Assembly: GCF_008831285.2 (NCBI RefSeq)
Contig: NC_045138.2
Location: 17,207,934-17,271,933, forward strand
Direction of reading: 5' to 3'
Source: Nymphaea colorata
Taxonomy: Eukaryota; Streptophyta; Magnoliopsida; Nymphaeales; Nymphaeaceae
DNA length: 64,000 nucleotides
Below, piece after piece: positions 12,101 through 24,561 of this stretch. A program made the translations under genes and the position numbers. Below the pieces are notes generated by a model that was given only the letters and a program-made list of their open reading frames with translations, did no database searches and was not told where the DNA came from. How positions within the stretch are numbered: the stretch's first letter is position 1; each line of letters begins with the position of its first letter.

Positions 12101-15100
12101 GTTGCTTATTTTGTAATATACCTGTGCTTTATAGACTCAGTAAAAGTTGAGGATGCTTAAGAAAAATTTTAAACAGTTAATAGAAAGGGAAGTTTAAAGG
12201 TGATGAAAGGAAGTAAATCCTTCCCTCCCCAAACTCTCTCTTTCTCTCTCTTTTGAGTCAGCTGACACTGTCGAGGTATCTTTAAAAGCTTCTAACATTT
12301 ACATTTTGGATCAGGTCTAACCCAAACCCAATCCAAAATATAGCCAATTGCCCTGTCGCACCCTGTCTCTGAAAGGGCATACCTACATGAGTACGGCAGG
12401 GTAAACCTTGTACCCATGTTACTTAGCCAACCAGTGTTTCAAACCGGTGACTAGTTGGTCCGACTAGTTAACTAATCAGCCTACTAGTTGGTCATCCAAT
12501 TAATTCATGAAATATAGATATGTGCATTTTTAGTTGGATATATATATTTTTCTGCACTTAAGCAAAAGCATATAAGATTATGTATTTATAGTCAATCAAC
12601 TTGGACCAACGAATCCCAATCAGCCATTTTGGGGTCTTGAATAGCTTGGGTCCGACTTCCGATTTTGACAACTTAGCATAGGATGTATTGACTACCAATT
12701 ATCACAAATGCTGTGAAAATCAATTAAACTTCCATAGCGTTTCAAGTTTTAGCTCCTCCATAGAACTCCTAGTTACATAAAACTGACATGAAACATGGCC
12801 ACACCTAAAGGTGATTTGAACAATGAAGACAACCTTACATTTCAAATTCTCACCTAATATTAGATTCAAAATACTTTGATCATAATATACAAATATTCTT
12901 GGCTTTATAGTATGAATATGAACCTTTCATTTTCCGCATTTGCTTTGCTGAATCCTATTGTGGCCACACCTAAAGGTGATTTGAAAAATGAAGACAACCT
13001 TACATTTCTAATTCTCACCTAATATTAGCTTCAAAATGCTTTGATTATAGTATAGAAATATTATTGGCTTTATAGTATGAATATGATACTTGATTTTCTG
13101 CATTTGCTTTGTTGAATCTTACTCTGAATCTGTCATTAACAACAAGAGATTTGTTAGGAGTTACAGGAAGCATCAGGTGGAAGATAGACCTACAGTTGAC
13201 AGAAATGAAGAGCTCCTAAGCTTCAAGTGATTTGTTAGGGAGAGACAAAGTCACAAAAGGAACTTAAGCTTCTTTTTCTAAATGCAATTTTACTTACCAA
13301 CAATATCTTAATCAGAACAGTAAGTTAACTACAGTCTATCTTGGGGTTCAAACGTTAGTCACATATTGCATCCTTTGCCAGAAATAGAGGGAGAAAAAGA
13401 GAGAAAGAGATCTGAAAAAATGTTGAAATCCAAAAGTTCCTTCTATTCATCAAGAAAAACCTTAACACCAGCAACTCAGGAGCCTATGACCTAAAGATTT
13501 AATCATCATTTATTGAGAACGAGAAAAAACCTTTTGAACACGACCAGTCAACCTTGTCATAGCACTCTTCAACTTCCTCACACGGTCCAAGTTCCGGCTG
13601 CTAATCTGCACAAAATCATATCCATTGGCTTTGAGAGTGCAAATAAGAAAATCAAGAACTTTTCAGTGGAATCTTCTTTAGATAGGAATAGATGGTTTCT
13701 CCATCATGAAGTAACAAAATGATACTGATTGGCTTCCACAGTGCAACTAAGAATACCAAGATGTCCACACTGGAATTTTCTTTAGGTAGGAATAGACAGT
13801 TTCTCTGTCATGAACTAGGATGAAATGATACCCACTGGCTTAACGAGTACAAATGAGAAAATCAAGAACTCCATACTGGAATCTTCTTTAGATAGGAATA
13901 GACAGTTTCCCCATCATGAAGTAGGAAAAAATGATACCCATTAGCTTCCACTGCACAAATGAGAAAGCCAAGTATTCCATTACTGGAACCTTCTTTAGAT
14001 AGGATTAGACAGTTTTCTCCATCATAAAGTGGAACAAGAAATTGGTTGAGAATGGAGACATAATTCACGTCTTTCTAGACCAGAAGTCTCAACAACATGG
14101 GTCAAGAAAGGTGCTGATGGCTGAACTGGAAAAGTTGGTGGCTTCTAAGCTCTATTATATTCTTCCCAAAATGTATAAATTAGCCCATGTTCAACAAAAC
14201 AAAACACAGTGTCATAAATTTTCCTTCTCATCCGGAACATGAATCTTGAACATCTTACAAGCAAATGCCCATAAAATATACAAGAAAATGCATATGTGTG
14301 TGTGTGTGTGTGTGTGTGTGGAAACTAAAGCTTCATTGACATGTATCTCTGAACTGGATTCTAACAGCTACCAATCCTAATAATGCTGACTACTGTGTCT
14401 ATATCTCCTCTCCCCTTCCTGTTAAATCATGTTTAACAAGGAAGAAGACTAAAGAGATAGACTAGGAAGTCAGGATGTCAGGATGTTTTTAGTTGATAAG
14501 ATCTAGTGTACTCACGCACACACACAAACACATATACTAGGCCCTGACGACCAACAAAGCAAGTTAAATTTTGCAGGAGAATCGACAAACCTTGGATGTT
14601 AGCTCATCTAAGGCAGGGTAAGCAGCAGTTTCCAGTTCTGTTGTGCGTGCATCAAGGAAGCTGCAGATACCTTCTAGTGCAACCTCTAAAGCTCGGAATT
14701 CAAATGGAGGTTCTACAATTCAGGATCCAAAATTATCAGGGACTCGTATGCCACATGTGTGTGCAAAGTTCTTAATGCTCAATGATAACTCCTTGCATCC
14801 AAAAATCAGAAGAGGCAAATGAAAAATAATTTCAAGGTCAACAATCATGCATGAACTAATATATACAAAGAGGGCTATTTCCTCGAGCAAATGGAGTTTG
14901 CACTTTGCACACTATTATAACTTTGGATTTTTGTGTTATTTTAGGCTGTTCAGTATTTGACTTTATGGATGTGACCCAGTGCAGGTTTTCTAGTAGGAAC
15001 CTATTTTAGGTCACCAACTTTACAACACATACGTAGGCATTCAGAGGACTTAAGAAGTTGGTGGATTTAGTTTTCATGATAGGTTTGCGGTATATTTAGG

Positions 15101-17243
15101 TCTTAAAAAATAACACTAGCTCATTTCCAAGAGTCTATTTCTATTTTCTAGCAAAAGGGTCTACAAGAACCTTTGTAGGAACTTGTTTCGGGGATAAACT
15201 CTCAAACATGTAAAACCAAGACTGCCCATAACATAATGATGGTGCCACGTGGATTTGGATCATGTTTTAAAATGTTAGCATTTCGCTCTTCAAAGTTGAG
15301 CTAAAAAGCACGATTGGTTTTTCCACCAACCTCAATGTCCAGGAACTGTCACTATTTGATCTGGCTTTCTCAAACTTTAATATCTTACACGTTCAAGAAC
15401 TGTAAGTCCTTGATTTTTGGATTTCTCAAACTTTGGATATCATAATGTACTAAAAAAATCAATTTCAATACAACTGTCCCCGTGTATGTGCATGGGGGGA
15501 TCACGTTTTGGAGCATGTTTTAAGATGTTATCATATCCCACATCAAAGTTGAGTTAAAAACATGATTGATTTTTCACCAACCTCCATGTTCAGGAACTGT
15601 GAGTATTTGATTTTTGGCTTTCTCAAACATTCAATATCATGCATGAATATATATTCAGCAATTCTAGTCCTTGATTTTTGGCTTTCTCAAACATTCAATA
15701 TGATTGCATGAATACATGCAATGCTAGTCCTTGATTTTTGGCTTTCTCAGTTTGATTTTTGGCTTTCTTAGACTTTGACTATTGGAATGCACCTGAAGTG
15801 ATTAACAGATGAATCAATTTCAACAGACATGCTTGGTTAAATGAGCCTAGATCTAACAGCTGATGTTGCAAAACAAGAGTTCCCACCACCATATTGTGTT
15901 AGAAACCACCATATAGTTTCCCATACATATTACGAGCATTGGATTTGTAACGGTTACCAAGTTATGGCAAGGAGTACAGGAAAAAGCAGAAAAATGAAAG
16001 CAGAGATATAACAAGAAATGGGAGAGAAAACCAACACCAAATACGTACCTTTTAGCATGGGTTATTCAAATATGAAGGACAAACAAATAAAACAAAAAGT
16101 AGTTGCACGCAAGATAGCCACATAATTCAACCTAAGACCATGCAGCCAACGAATAACAAATAACTAAATGGAAAGAAAGATGGAATACGGACCATCTTCT
16201 TCACCAGCATCCATGTCATGTTGCCCGTTCACGTGCTCTTTCCCCTCCCCATTTGGTTGGACTATATTCCCTGGGGGCAGCCTCCTTCGGAGCTCCTCAA
16301 CTACGGGAATAACATTGTCATCCATGGGATCTCTAAGCAAAACCTGGGCCCAAAAAATAAACCAATAACGATGAAGAAATGAATTAGAACAACAATCTCA
16401 CAAGAAATTGTCAACATCAAATTTTAGATAAATAATTGAGAAGAAAAGGACTCCTAAGAACCGAGGACTCACCTCTTCTGAAGTAATAATAGCCTTGATA
16501 TGCTGACAAAAAAAAAAGCCCAGAAACACAAAAAAGGAAAAAAAAAAAAAAACTATCATTAGCAATCAAACACTTTCAGATTAAAGGTGCCTGTAAGCGG
16601 AAACAGAAGCAAAAGGCAGTCGAATATAAGATAACAGACTACACAATACAAGAAGAAGGATATAAAAGCCAAATTCAGAAAATTCACACGAAACAATAAG
16701 ATCGACCAATTATTCTATTAAAAGGAAAAGGACGAAGAAACCAAATTAAAGGTACAGTAAACCCTTAATAACTCATAAAAACAACAACAACAAGGAATCA
16801 TCACATCGAGAACAACCAATAGTAAGGATGCCAATTCAGGCGAACAGCATTTATATATCAATTGAACCAAACTAAAGACCTCACAATTAATCAATCTGAA
16901 GCCTTCATCACCTCAATTCAATAGACATGCGCGAAGGAAATGATCTAAAAATTCAAACCTCGAGATTGAGGACGATTGCCCGCTCGCGACCGAGGATTGT
17001 TGACGGGTATGACAGCAAGGGATCGAGGATCCGTAGGTCCCGGGCATGAATTTGCACGCGGTGCATTATGGCGTACTTGTCGACATCAAGGATCGTGCCC
17101 TCGCCCGTGCAGTCCATCACGATCCAGCTCCGAGACGCCGCTGCCTTCTTCTTGAGTCCGCCCTGCGAATCAGCGACCACGAGCGACGCCTCCCTCCCAT
17201 TCCTCTCCCCGGAGCCACCGCCCGAGTCGCCAACCCGGTCCAT
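9108..17243 (-). CDS. MRS2-7: MRS2/MGT-type magnesium transporter (MRS2-7/8/9 clade), 11 exons, 405 aa
   Basis: CorA-family Mg2+ channel; Arabidopsis clade members are membrane proteins, and MRS2-7 is reported in the ER. Coding exons in transcript order are 16959-17243, 16473-16502, 16193-16343, 14591-14712, 13531-13605, 11312-11539, 11132-11176, 9959-10003, 9851-9880, 9276-9395 and 9108-9194. All junctions are GT-AG and the frame closes at 1,218 bp. The N-terminal cytosolic part has the family blocks [13 protein letters not shown] and [16 protein letters not shown]. Helical-domain blocks include [22 protein letters not shown] and [19 protein letters not shown]. The GMN selectivity motif is at about residues 360-362 after TM1 (340-360); TM2 spans about 378-397 and the protein ends YKGLVGS. 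I chose the ATG at 17243 because the codon before it is GTG and this gives the length usual for the clade. Five exons are only 30-45 bp. The symbol is by clade similarity; MRS2-8 or -9 orthology is equally possible. Confidence 0.93.
12796..13125. repeat. 165-bp tandem duplication in MRS2 intron 5
   Basis: Two adjacent copies begin TGGCCACACCTAAAGG at 12796 and at 12961. They are about 90 percent alike by eye over the whole unit and lie in the intron between the exons at 13531-13605 and 11312-11539. Confidence 0.85.
13622..14035. repeat. Four-copy minisatellite, unit about 105 bp, in MRS2 intron 4
   Basis: Units start near 13622, 13727, 13832 and 13939. Each contains a core such as CTTCTTTAGATAGGA followed by ATAGACAGTTTC and CCATCATGAAGT. 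The unit does not read as a conserved open frame. Confidence 0.85.
14295..14320. repeat. (TG)n microsatellite
   Basis: An uninterrupted TG run of about 13 units within MRS2 intron 4. Confidence 0.95.
15258..15720. repeat. Imperfect direct duplication (about 250 bp period) in MRS2 intron 3
   Basis: Sequence from 15258 (ATCATGTTTTAAAATG) recurs from about 15508 (AGCATGTTTTAAGATG). Each copy is followed by CAAAGTTGAG, CACCAACCTC and GGAACTGT. The phrase CCTTGATTTTTGG plus a CTTTCTCAAAC-like word also recurs several times at the end of the units. Confidence 0.75.
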
Positions 17244-17448
17244 CACATCTCCGACCGAAGACCCTGAGCTAGGAGAACACCGGAATTTATGGATCCGGAA
17301 GGGGTCGGCCCCAAAACCCTACAATCCGCCGGAGGAACGAACCCTAGTCGCCGGAATCGTAACGGGAAGGCGAATTTAAGGCCGACGGAATCAAGGATAA
17401 AGGCTGCGGCAGTCGCCATCGGGAGGGGAGGGCCTCTGGTGGAGGGAG

Positions 17449-17457
17449 CTTATAAAG
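17449..17457 (-). promoter_or_regulatory. Candidate TATA box of the MRS2 gene
   Basis: On the minus strand the sequence reads CTTTATAAG, about 206 bp upstream of the start codon, between a GC-rich leader and the long inverted repeat. This is inferred from position and sequence only. Confidence 0.35.
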
Positions 17458-18176
17458 TGAGAAATTACAAAACTAGCCTCATTTCTTTCCGAATTCATAA
17501 TTTTTCGTCAGCCGATTCAATTTTAGCTGCCGTAACATGAAACGGCCCGAAATGGTTCATACTATTTTTTATTTACCAACAAATCGCAGTGAAAATCTCC
17601 TCCTTAGAAAAACCTTTTGAGATAAAATCTGGTGAATTTCATATTTTCTGCGGAAACCTTTTGAGGGAAAAAAAATGGCATATGTTGCATTAAAAGAACA
17701 TATATAAAAATTAAAAACCAAAATTCAAGTCTCTCTATTTAATCAAATGTCATGAATTTTTTTTAAAAAAAAAAATTGACCTGACCTCGTCTCAGGCAAT
17801 TGTGCTAGACAATTTTCATGTTGTTGAGGGTATTTAGGTAATTTTACGAACTTAACTTTTATTTTTTTAGACCCTTTACTTGGGGAGAACAGAGGAGTTG
17901 GCGGGAGTCATTTTCACACGTGAGTCTGCAGAGCCCCACATTTATCACGCGTGCGGGGTTGCGTTGGCGCTGTGCGAGTGCTAAATGACCGCTTTACTTC
18001 TAATCTTTCTTTTTATTACCTAAACTCCCCGACACCTTTCGGATCCGATTTGGATGCATTGCTTACCAGATCGAACCCAATCGGATCTCTGGGCCTTAAT
18101 CAGATTTGAAGTCACACTCGGACAGCCTTAGGCTTTACTTTTTAGGCATTGGTTGTCTTGGACAATTTGTTTATTA
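17454..18176. repeat. Left arm of a long inverted repeat
   Basis: This arm matches the reverse complement of 20105-21006 along its length with scattered substitutions and indels. The outer end reads AAAGTGAGAAATTACAAAAC and the inner end GACAATTTGTTTATTA. It begins about 210 bp upstream of the MRS2 start codon, so it lies in that gene's promoter. Neither arm contains an open frame of note. Confidence 0.9.
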
Positions 18177-20104
18177 GGGTATTGTGTCCTCCGTTCATTT
18201 GCTTATCATGTCTCGATCATTTCATTATGCATTTGAAGGATCTCAAATTATTGGAAAATTAATGTCCCCGGGATAAAATTGTCCGACTTTACCACTAGGT
18301 TAAACTATGGGCACAATATAAAACGCGTTAAAAAGTCGATCCCTTTAGGCCTTAATTCGAATCGCAAATTATCTTTACCTAAGTTGCATGTCTGTACCAA
18401 GTAAAGATTAGGTCACACCTGTTTCACTTTTATATTTACCGTAAGCACTAAAGATGTTAGTAATTTGGCACGACTAAAGTTATGAATATGTTTATATATT
18501 ACAAGTTCAAAGTAAATGGAATTAGGAGATTACATCTGAGTAGAGTCCATCCCCATAAAACAGGCTTGAGCTCGACTCCTTTAATTCGTTTTTGTTGAGT
18601 TTGACTTATTTATTTTAAGTTGTTAATTCGTTTAACTCATTTAACTTGTATAATTGATATTCGTTTAATTATTTTTTCATTGCATTTTATCACAAATTTA
18701 ATTTAAATGGGTTTATTTTATAATTCAAAATCAAGTTGTTTAACATTTTAAAACTCGAGCTCAATTCATTTTGACTATAGGGTTTGAGTCCAACTTAAAC
18801 TGACTCAAATAATGAACAATTTATTGCCAAGTAGTCAATCATCTCTGGGAGTGCTGTTTCTAGTTGATTTGATTTGACTTCGAATGAAATAAATTTATTA
18901 AGACAAGGCGCTTCTGGTGTCACGTCAACTTGCCAAAATAGAAAAAAAAAAGGCTAGCAAAAAGTGTCGCCTCAGCGGCATTAAAAGAAAAAAGAACGTT
19001 CGGGTCCTGGTGTGACATGTTGACCAATAGAGAACTCCGAAGTCTGGGTACATATGATACCTGCTCCATTTCCTTTTGAAATCTGATATTTCTTTAGTAT
19101 GTTAGGACTTGTCACAATCTCATTGAATACTTATTTCAAGTCATAACTGGATGAACCATTGGCGAAGAAAAAAATCTCGGCAATAAAATGGAGAAAAGAC
19201 AACAAATTTTTAAAAAATAAATAAAAAATCCTAACAATTATATAATAATAAAATAAATGAGAAATTAAAAAAACATTAGAAAATAGCGAGATAAGCAACA
19301 AATTAATTTTAGGTACACCTCTCAAACCAACTTAAAAATGTAGAGAAGTTAACTCCATTTTTGTGTTTAAAAGACGTTTTTGTCATTAAAAAGAGCATCC
19401 AAATTAAAAAAAACCAATTTTTTCATAAATATTACACGGGTGCCATATTCAAAAAGATGTTTTTGCCGGGTCCAAGTTAAAAAAAACCTATTCTTTTACA
19501 AATATTAAACGCGTGCCATTTTTTTAAAAAAATATAAAAAAATGTATAAGACGCGTTTAGTACACGTCTTTTATTTTTTACCTTTTTTTTAAAAAAAAAC
19601 GAGTTATATTCCTGTTTTATACGAGAATGTCGTTTTTAACGTTTAATACGCGTTATTTTTAAAATAATAACGCCGTTTTTTGTGACACTTCAACAAGTTG
19701 AGGTAACTTGAACTCAACTGGGTTATTAAATGTTCAAATTTGTATGCTGCCTCTTTGTTTAGAAAATAAATTTTTTAATGAAATGATTGGTTTGGCTCAT
19801 GACAATATTCGACAATCAAGCTGAATTCGAGTTTTAAGAACTCGCTCGAGCTATGTAACCAATCAGTTCACCACTAATTCAATAAACTGATCCGATTCAG
19901 GCATGTCCCGAACGAGAAATATCAAAACAAGGCTGGTTGGTTACAACTTAAAGCATAAAGCAAACGCAGTATTACTAAGCAAACGCAGTATTACTAAGCA
20001 AGCGTTTCAGCAGTTATTAGCTTTGCGAGAAAGAGTTGCAGTGCATGGCCTGGGTGGTTCATCTCCAACGTGACGACACTGTGCACTTCTGCTACAAACT
20101 GTGC
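18177..20104. other. Spacer between the inverted-repeat arms, no gene seen
   Basis: This 1.9-kb stretch is AT-rich with no coding region. It includes a GAGCTCGA-type remnant near 18560-18800 related to the CTCGAG-rich elements and a short tandem repeat at 19957-19998 (unit about 20 bp containing CAAACGCAGTATTACT). No transposase was found, so an autonomous DNA element is not present. Confidence 0.6.
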
Positions 20105-21006
20105 TAATAAACAAATTGTCCAAGACAAGACAACCAATGCCTAAAAAAGTAAAGCCTAAGGCTTAGAGGCTTGCCGAAGTGGGTACCGCCTGCCAGGCCT
20201 CGATAAATGGTTCGATAATATTTGATTATCCTTGTCAATCAAGTATTGGATCCAAATCCAAGACAGGGTTTAACTAACTGGATCTGGGACCTGACAAGGA
20301 TCTGAACCCAAATCGTACCCGTACTGGATTTGGCTTTAGAAACTCTCAAACTCATGCCCGAGTCCGGGTCTGACTTCAAATCTGATCAAGGCCCGGAGAT
20401 CCGACTGGGTTCGATCTGGTAAGCAATGCATCCAATTCGGATCCGAAAGGTGTGAGGGAGTTTAGGTAATAAAATAGGAAGTTATAAGTAAAATGGTCAT
20501 TTAACAATCGCATAGCGCAACCCCGCACGCGTGATAAATGTGGGGCGAAAATGACTCCCGCCAACTCCTCTGCGCTCCCCAAGTGAAGGGTCTGAAAAAA
20601 TAAAATTTAAGCTCACCAAATTACCTAAATACCCTCAACAAATAAGCACAATTGTCTGAGATGAGGTCAGGTCAATTTAAAAAAAAAAGTTCATGACATT
20701 GTAGGACATGATTAAATAGAGAAACTTGAATGTTGATTTTAAATTTTTTTATATGTTCTTTTAATGCAACATATGCCATTTTTTCCCCCCCGAAAGTTTT
20801 CCACAAAAATTTAAAATTGACCAGATTTTATCTCAAAGGTTTTTCTAAGAAGGAGATTTTCACTGCGATATGTTCAAAATTGTTGATAAATATAAAATAG
20901 TAAGAACTATTTCGGCATTTCGTATTACGGCAGCCAAAATTGAACCGGCTGACGAAAAATTATGTATTTGGAAAGAAACGAGGCTAGTTTTGTAATTTCT
21001 GACTTT
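20105..21006. repeat. Right arm of a long inverted repeat
   Basis: This arm pairs with 17454-18176. It is about 180 bp longer because of extra sequence around 20160-20330 that the left arm lacks. The outer end is GAAATTACAAAAC in reverse complement, as in the left arm. Confidence 0.9.
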
Positions 21007-22524
21007 AACGGCTCAAGCATATCAAGGTGATTCAAGGATTCAAGCAATTCCGCTTTCCATTGTAATTCTATTCCTTGCTAAATAATGGTCCTTGTTCTTG
21101 GTGGCCGCCAGCCCTAGGAGTTGGTAATGGGGTTTGGTCTTCGAATCGAGCCAAACAGTTCAACCTTCGGCTTCTAATTCCCAGAAATGTACGTGAGACG
21201 GCGACCTTTGACATAGAAATTCTCTTACACAGTGGCTGAGAGCTCCATCTATTTATAATCAATGGGTGGCCTTGCATAGCAACCAAGTAAAACGTGACAA
21301 GCTGTTGCTAAGGACAAATTGTCCAAGACAACCAAGGATTTAGAATCCTTGTTAAGGATCATGGAGCTGACAAATCACATCGGATTTAAGATCCAAGAAA
21401 ACCAATCAAACACTTTTTCAGGCGTGTTTGCTTTGTTGAAAAAAAATCATTTTAACCATGAATAACTTTTCCAAAGGAGGGTGTCCAATGCGTGTCTGGT
21501 TAACTTTTTTTAACTCGTGTTTGTATCAAATGGAGTTAACATCTTCTGTGACAGAAAGAGAAGTAGGGAAAAAGTACTCTAACATCCATAGGTGCGTTTG
21601 AATTCTGTGACATTCTTCACTTTCTAGTGATCAATTTTTTATAAAATAAACAATGGCCATCCTACATGATGTTTCTACTTTCTAGTGTGGGTTACATGTG
21701 GGCCTATACTGATCCCCAAAAGTTATATATATATTATATATTTTTTTAGCAATTATTTTTCTTTATGCATTAGCACCCTTTAAAAATTTTAAAATTTATA
21801 CATAATCCCCTGTAACCAGAATTTTTTAGCTCTACCTATGCCCTTCAAAACCACATGGTGTAGGTTCTTCGTTGCATTATTGGTTCATAGCGTCACTTAG
21901 GTTCTACTACCAGCATTAGTTGTAATTGTCACAACCAACACTTTAAGACGTTTTTTTGTTGTATGTCTTAATTTTTCTAATGAATATTGTTTTTTTGTTG
22001 TATGTCTTAATTTTTCTAATGAATATTGGGAGCAGGAATAGAGCCAAGATTTTTTTCAGGGGCAGGTCAAACGGGCCAAGACGATCGGCGGGTCGAGCCA
22101 AATTAAAAAAATTTGATTTTTTCAATATAAAAAAATTTCCTGTGCTTACCCGAGCCATGGCCCAGGCGGCCCCTCCCCCTCCCTCCGCCCCTGATTGGGA
22201 GTGACATGAACTTTTATTTTTAAAGTAATCTAAACTTTCTCCAAAGTAATACGGGTTTGGATCCATTTAAATATTTGAGTTTTTGAAAACCAGATCTAAA
22301 CACAGCAAGGGGAAGATCCGACTTTCACATAATATCCGATAGGTTCTCAGACTCAGACTCAAATTAAGACTTAAATATCTGAACCCAATTCGAAATTGGA
22401 TTCAACTTTCTCTCCGGGTATCACTTCATGTTGGCAATTGACTTCTACTGAGCCATTGACGTCTTTACTCATAAAATAAAATAAATAAATAAATAAAGGC
22501 TAAAGAAAGACGCACCTACCAGGT
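21007..22524. other. Intergenic, no gene seen
   Basis: A 39-bp unit is tandemly duplicated at 21951-21989 and 21990-22028. An open frame of about 107 codons on the minus strand (21943-22266) runs through this repeat and a T-rich tract and is not protein-like. An AAATA-rich microsatellite lies at about 22472-22498. Confidence 0.6.
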
Positions 22525-23313
22525 GATCTCATACTTCGCTCGATTTATTAACAAAAAATTTTATATCATCTAAAAATTCATATAGGATTCATCTCTCTCT
22601 GCATCTAGACAAGTAAGAAGGTAAGCGGTAAGAAGACGGCTACTGATGGGCGCCGGAGAAGAGAGAGAGATGAGAGAGGAGAGGAGAGGAAAGAGAAACG
22701 ACTGTCGATGTGCACTAACGAAACACAGAACGAACGAAGACGGCCTTCGATTGACCCTTGCCTCCCGGGCTCGACGCCATCTTCTTGAGCAACGGTTTAC
22801 ATTTTGGAGCCTTACTTTTATTTAAGGCTCCCCGGTCTCGATATTTTCTGAGAAATCAAAGAGAGTACCGCTTACCTTCTTACTTGTCTAGATGCAGAGA
22901 GAGATGAATCCTATATGAATTTCTCTGTCTCCCTCTCTCTTTCTCTTCTGCTCACACTGGGGAACCGTTCCTTCCTCTCCCTCACGTCTCTCCCTTACCG
23001 TTCCTTCTCTCTTTTAACTTCTTCTTTTGCTGAGACACCATTCTGAAACTTAGCTGACGTATCGCCCTTTGAGCTTCCCTTCACTTGAACTTCCTCTTCT
23101 TCTGCACAGACATCGTTCTGAAACTTAGCTCCCGTCTCTCCCTTTGGCCTTCCTTCTCTATTTAACTTCTTCTCTGTGACGTCCTTCCGAAACTCAGCTC
23201 CCTCTTCTCTCTATGTTCAAGTATTAATTTACATTTAGAATTAATGACAGTTTTTTCTGCTTTTTTAGATGATATAAAATTTTTTGTTAATAAATCGAGC
23301 GAAGTATGAGATC
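22525..23313. mobile_element. TIR element with its right inverted repeat split by a nested insertion
   Basis: The outer 52 bp at 22525-22576 is a perfect inverted match to 23262-23313, starting GATCTCATACTTCGCTCG. The next roughly 57 bp on the left (22574-22630) is also perfectly inverted, but its partner sits at 22866-22922. The original TIR was therefore about 106 bp, and the right one is interrupted by about 340 bp at 22923-23261. No transposase and no clear target-site duplication are seen. The perfect arms suggest a recent origin. Confidence 0.8.
22975..23215. repeat. Three-unit CT-rich imperfect tandem repeat
   Basis: Three units share the words AACTTCTTCT, ATTCTGAAACTTAGCT and CCTTC. 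They lie inside the insertion that splits the right TIR. Confidence 0.65.
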
Positions 23314-24553
23314 AAAAAGGAAATTTTTTCTGCTCATCGAAAAGGAATTTTTTTTTTTTCGAGTTTCACATATTTTCATATATTACGTTTCTTGCTCCTC
23401 GCCACTAAATTGTGGCATTTGGAGGTTCCTTTAATGAAAAGTGTGTGAGCACCATGGACTGTCTGAAACAAATAGTCCAAAACTTTTTGTTAAGTAAACC
23501 AAAATCCTTATGGTCAACCGGATTGGCCCATTTTCACATGGTCATCCATTTTTTTTAGTTCATTTTTTAAAAATATTGTCATTAACTACCTTTTTACTAA
23601 CGAGGCCCCAGAATTTGGCTGTCCGTTGGTACTCGGTCCAACTTGAGTCCGAACTAAAAAAAAAAAAGATATTTTTTATTAAATATATATAATATTTTAT
23701 TATGATTAATTATATTTATATATTATTTTATATTAAAAATATATTTTTAAATTTAATCGTCCATACTCGAACTTGGGTTTTAATGGTCAGGTCAGGTCGA
23801 CTTACTTTTTAATGTGAACGAAGGAAACAAATATTTAAAAATTTTCTAAGACACTTTCATCTTTTCCATAACAACTCCCTCACGGGAACATCAAGTTAAA
23901 TCCCCTCATTCTATCAAATGCACAATTCTATACGTTCTTACTTCATGATTTCTAGTTAATTACTCTCGTAGAAATAGAAATGAAGAAGAAAAGCGTGGAT
24001 TGTTGTGGGTTGTTTGAGAGCAAGCTCATCCTTGGATAAATTTTACCATACCTTAGGTACTTATTTCCCTCGATTAAATATGGGCTGGTTTTTTTTTTTT
24101 TTTAAATGAAGTCATGGTTCTGTCATCCAACCTTTTTTAATGAAGTCATGGTTCTGTCATCCAACTCCCCGTACATTGAGGGGAAATTTATCCCAAATAA
24201 AATGGAATATTTTTCCGTCCAAATGTGATAAAGTGACTTTTTTTGACCAACGACTATACATCTTATAAGGACAAAGTTAAACTCCTTTTGAGGAAAAGAA
24301 GGTCCAAGAACATGCCTAGCGTTAGATGGTATTGAAAAAAATGCTTAAGTTTGATTTACTTTCATTTTATTATCAATTTGCATGTAAATTAAGCGGTTTA
24401 AATTGATACACAAAGCATATTCGAATCCGAGCGTGTTTTCATTACATCCTTACCAAGACGAATTTGTTTTCTAAAATTTTCTTTGTGACTCAATTCAAAA
24501 CTGCATTTTTTCAAGTGAGCAAGTAGTTAATAATTTATTGTCTACAAAAGAGG
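23314..24553. other. Intergenic, no gene seen
   Basis: This is AT-rich DNA with a short tandem repeat at about 24105-24166 (34-bp period, containing AATGAAGTCATGGTTCTG). No supported coding region. Confidence 0.6.
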
Positions 24554-24561
24554 CTTGAATG

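Noticed and set aside
16953-17379. Several overlapping open frames of 70-100 codons on the plus strand
   Set aside because: They lie over MRS2 exon 1 and its GC-rich leader on the opposite strand and have no domain or splice support.
21943-22266. 107-codon minus-strand frame
   Set aside because: It reads through the 39-bp tandem repeat and T-rich sequence, giving a repetitive product; likely decayed transposon sequence.
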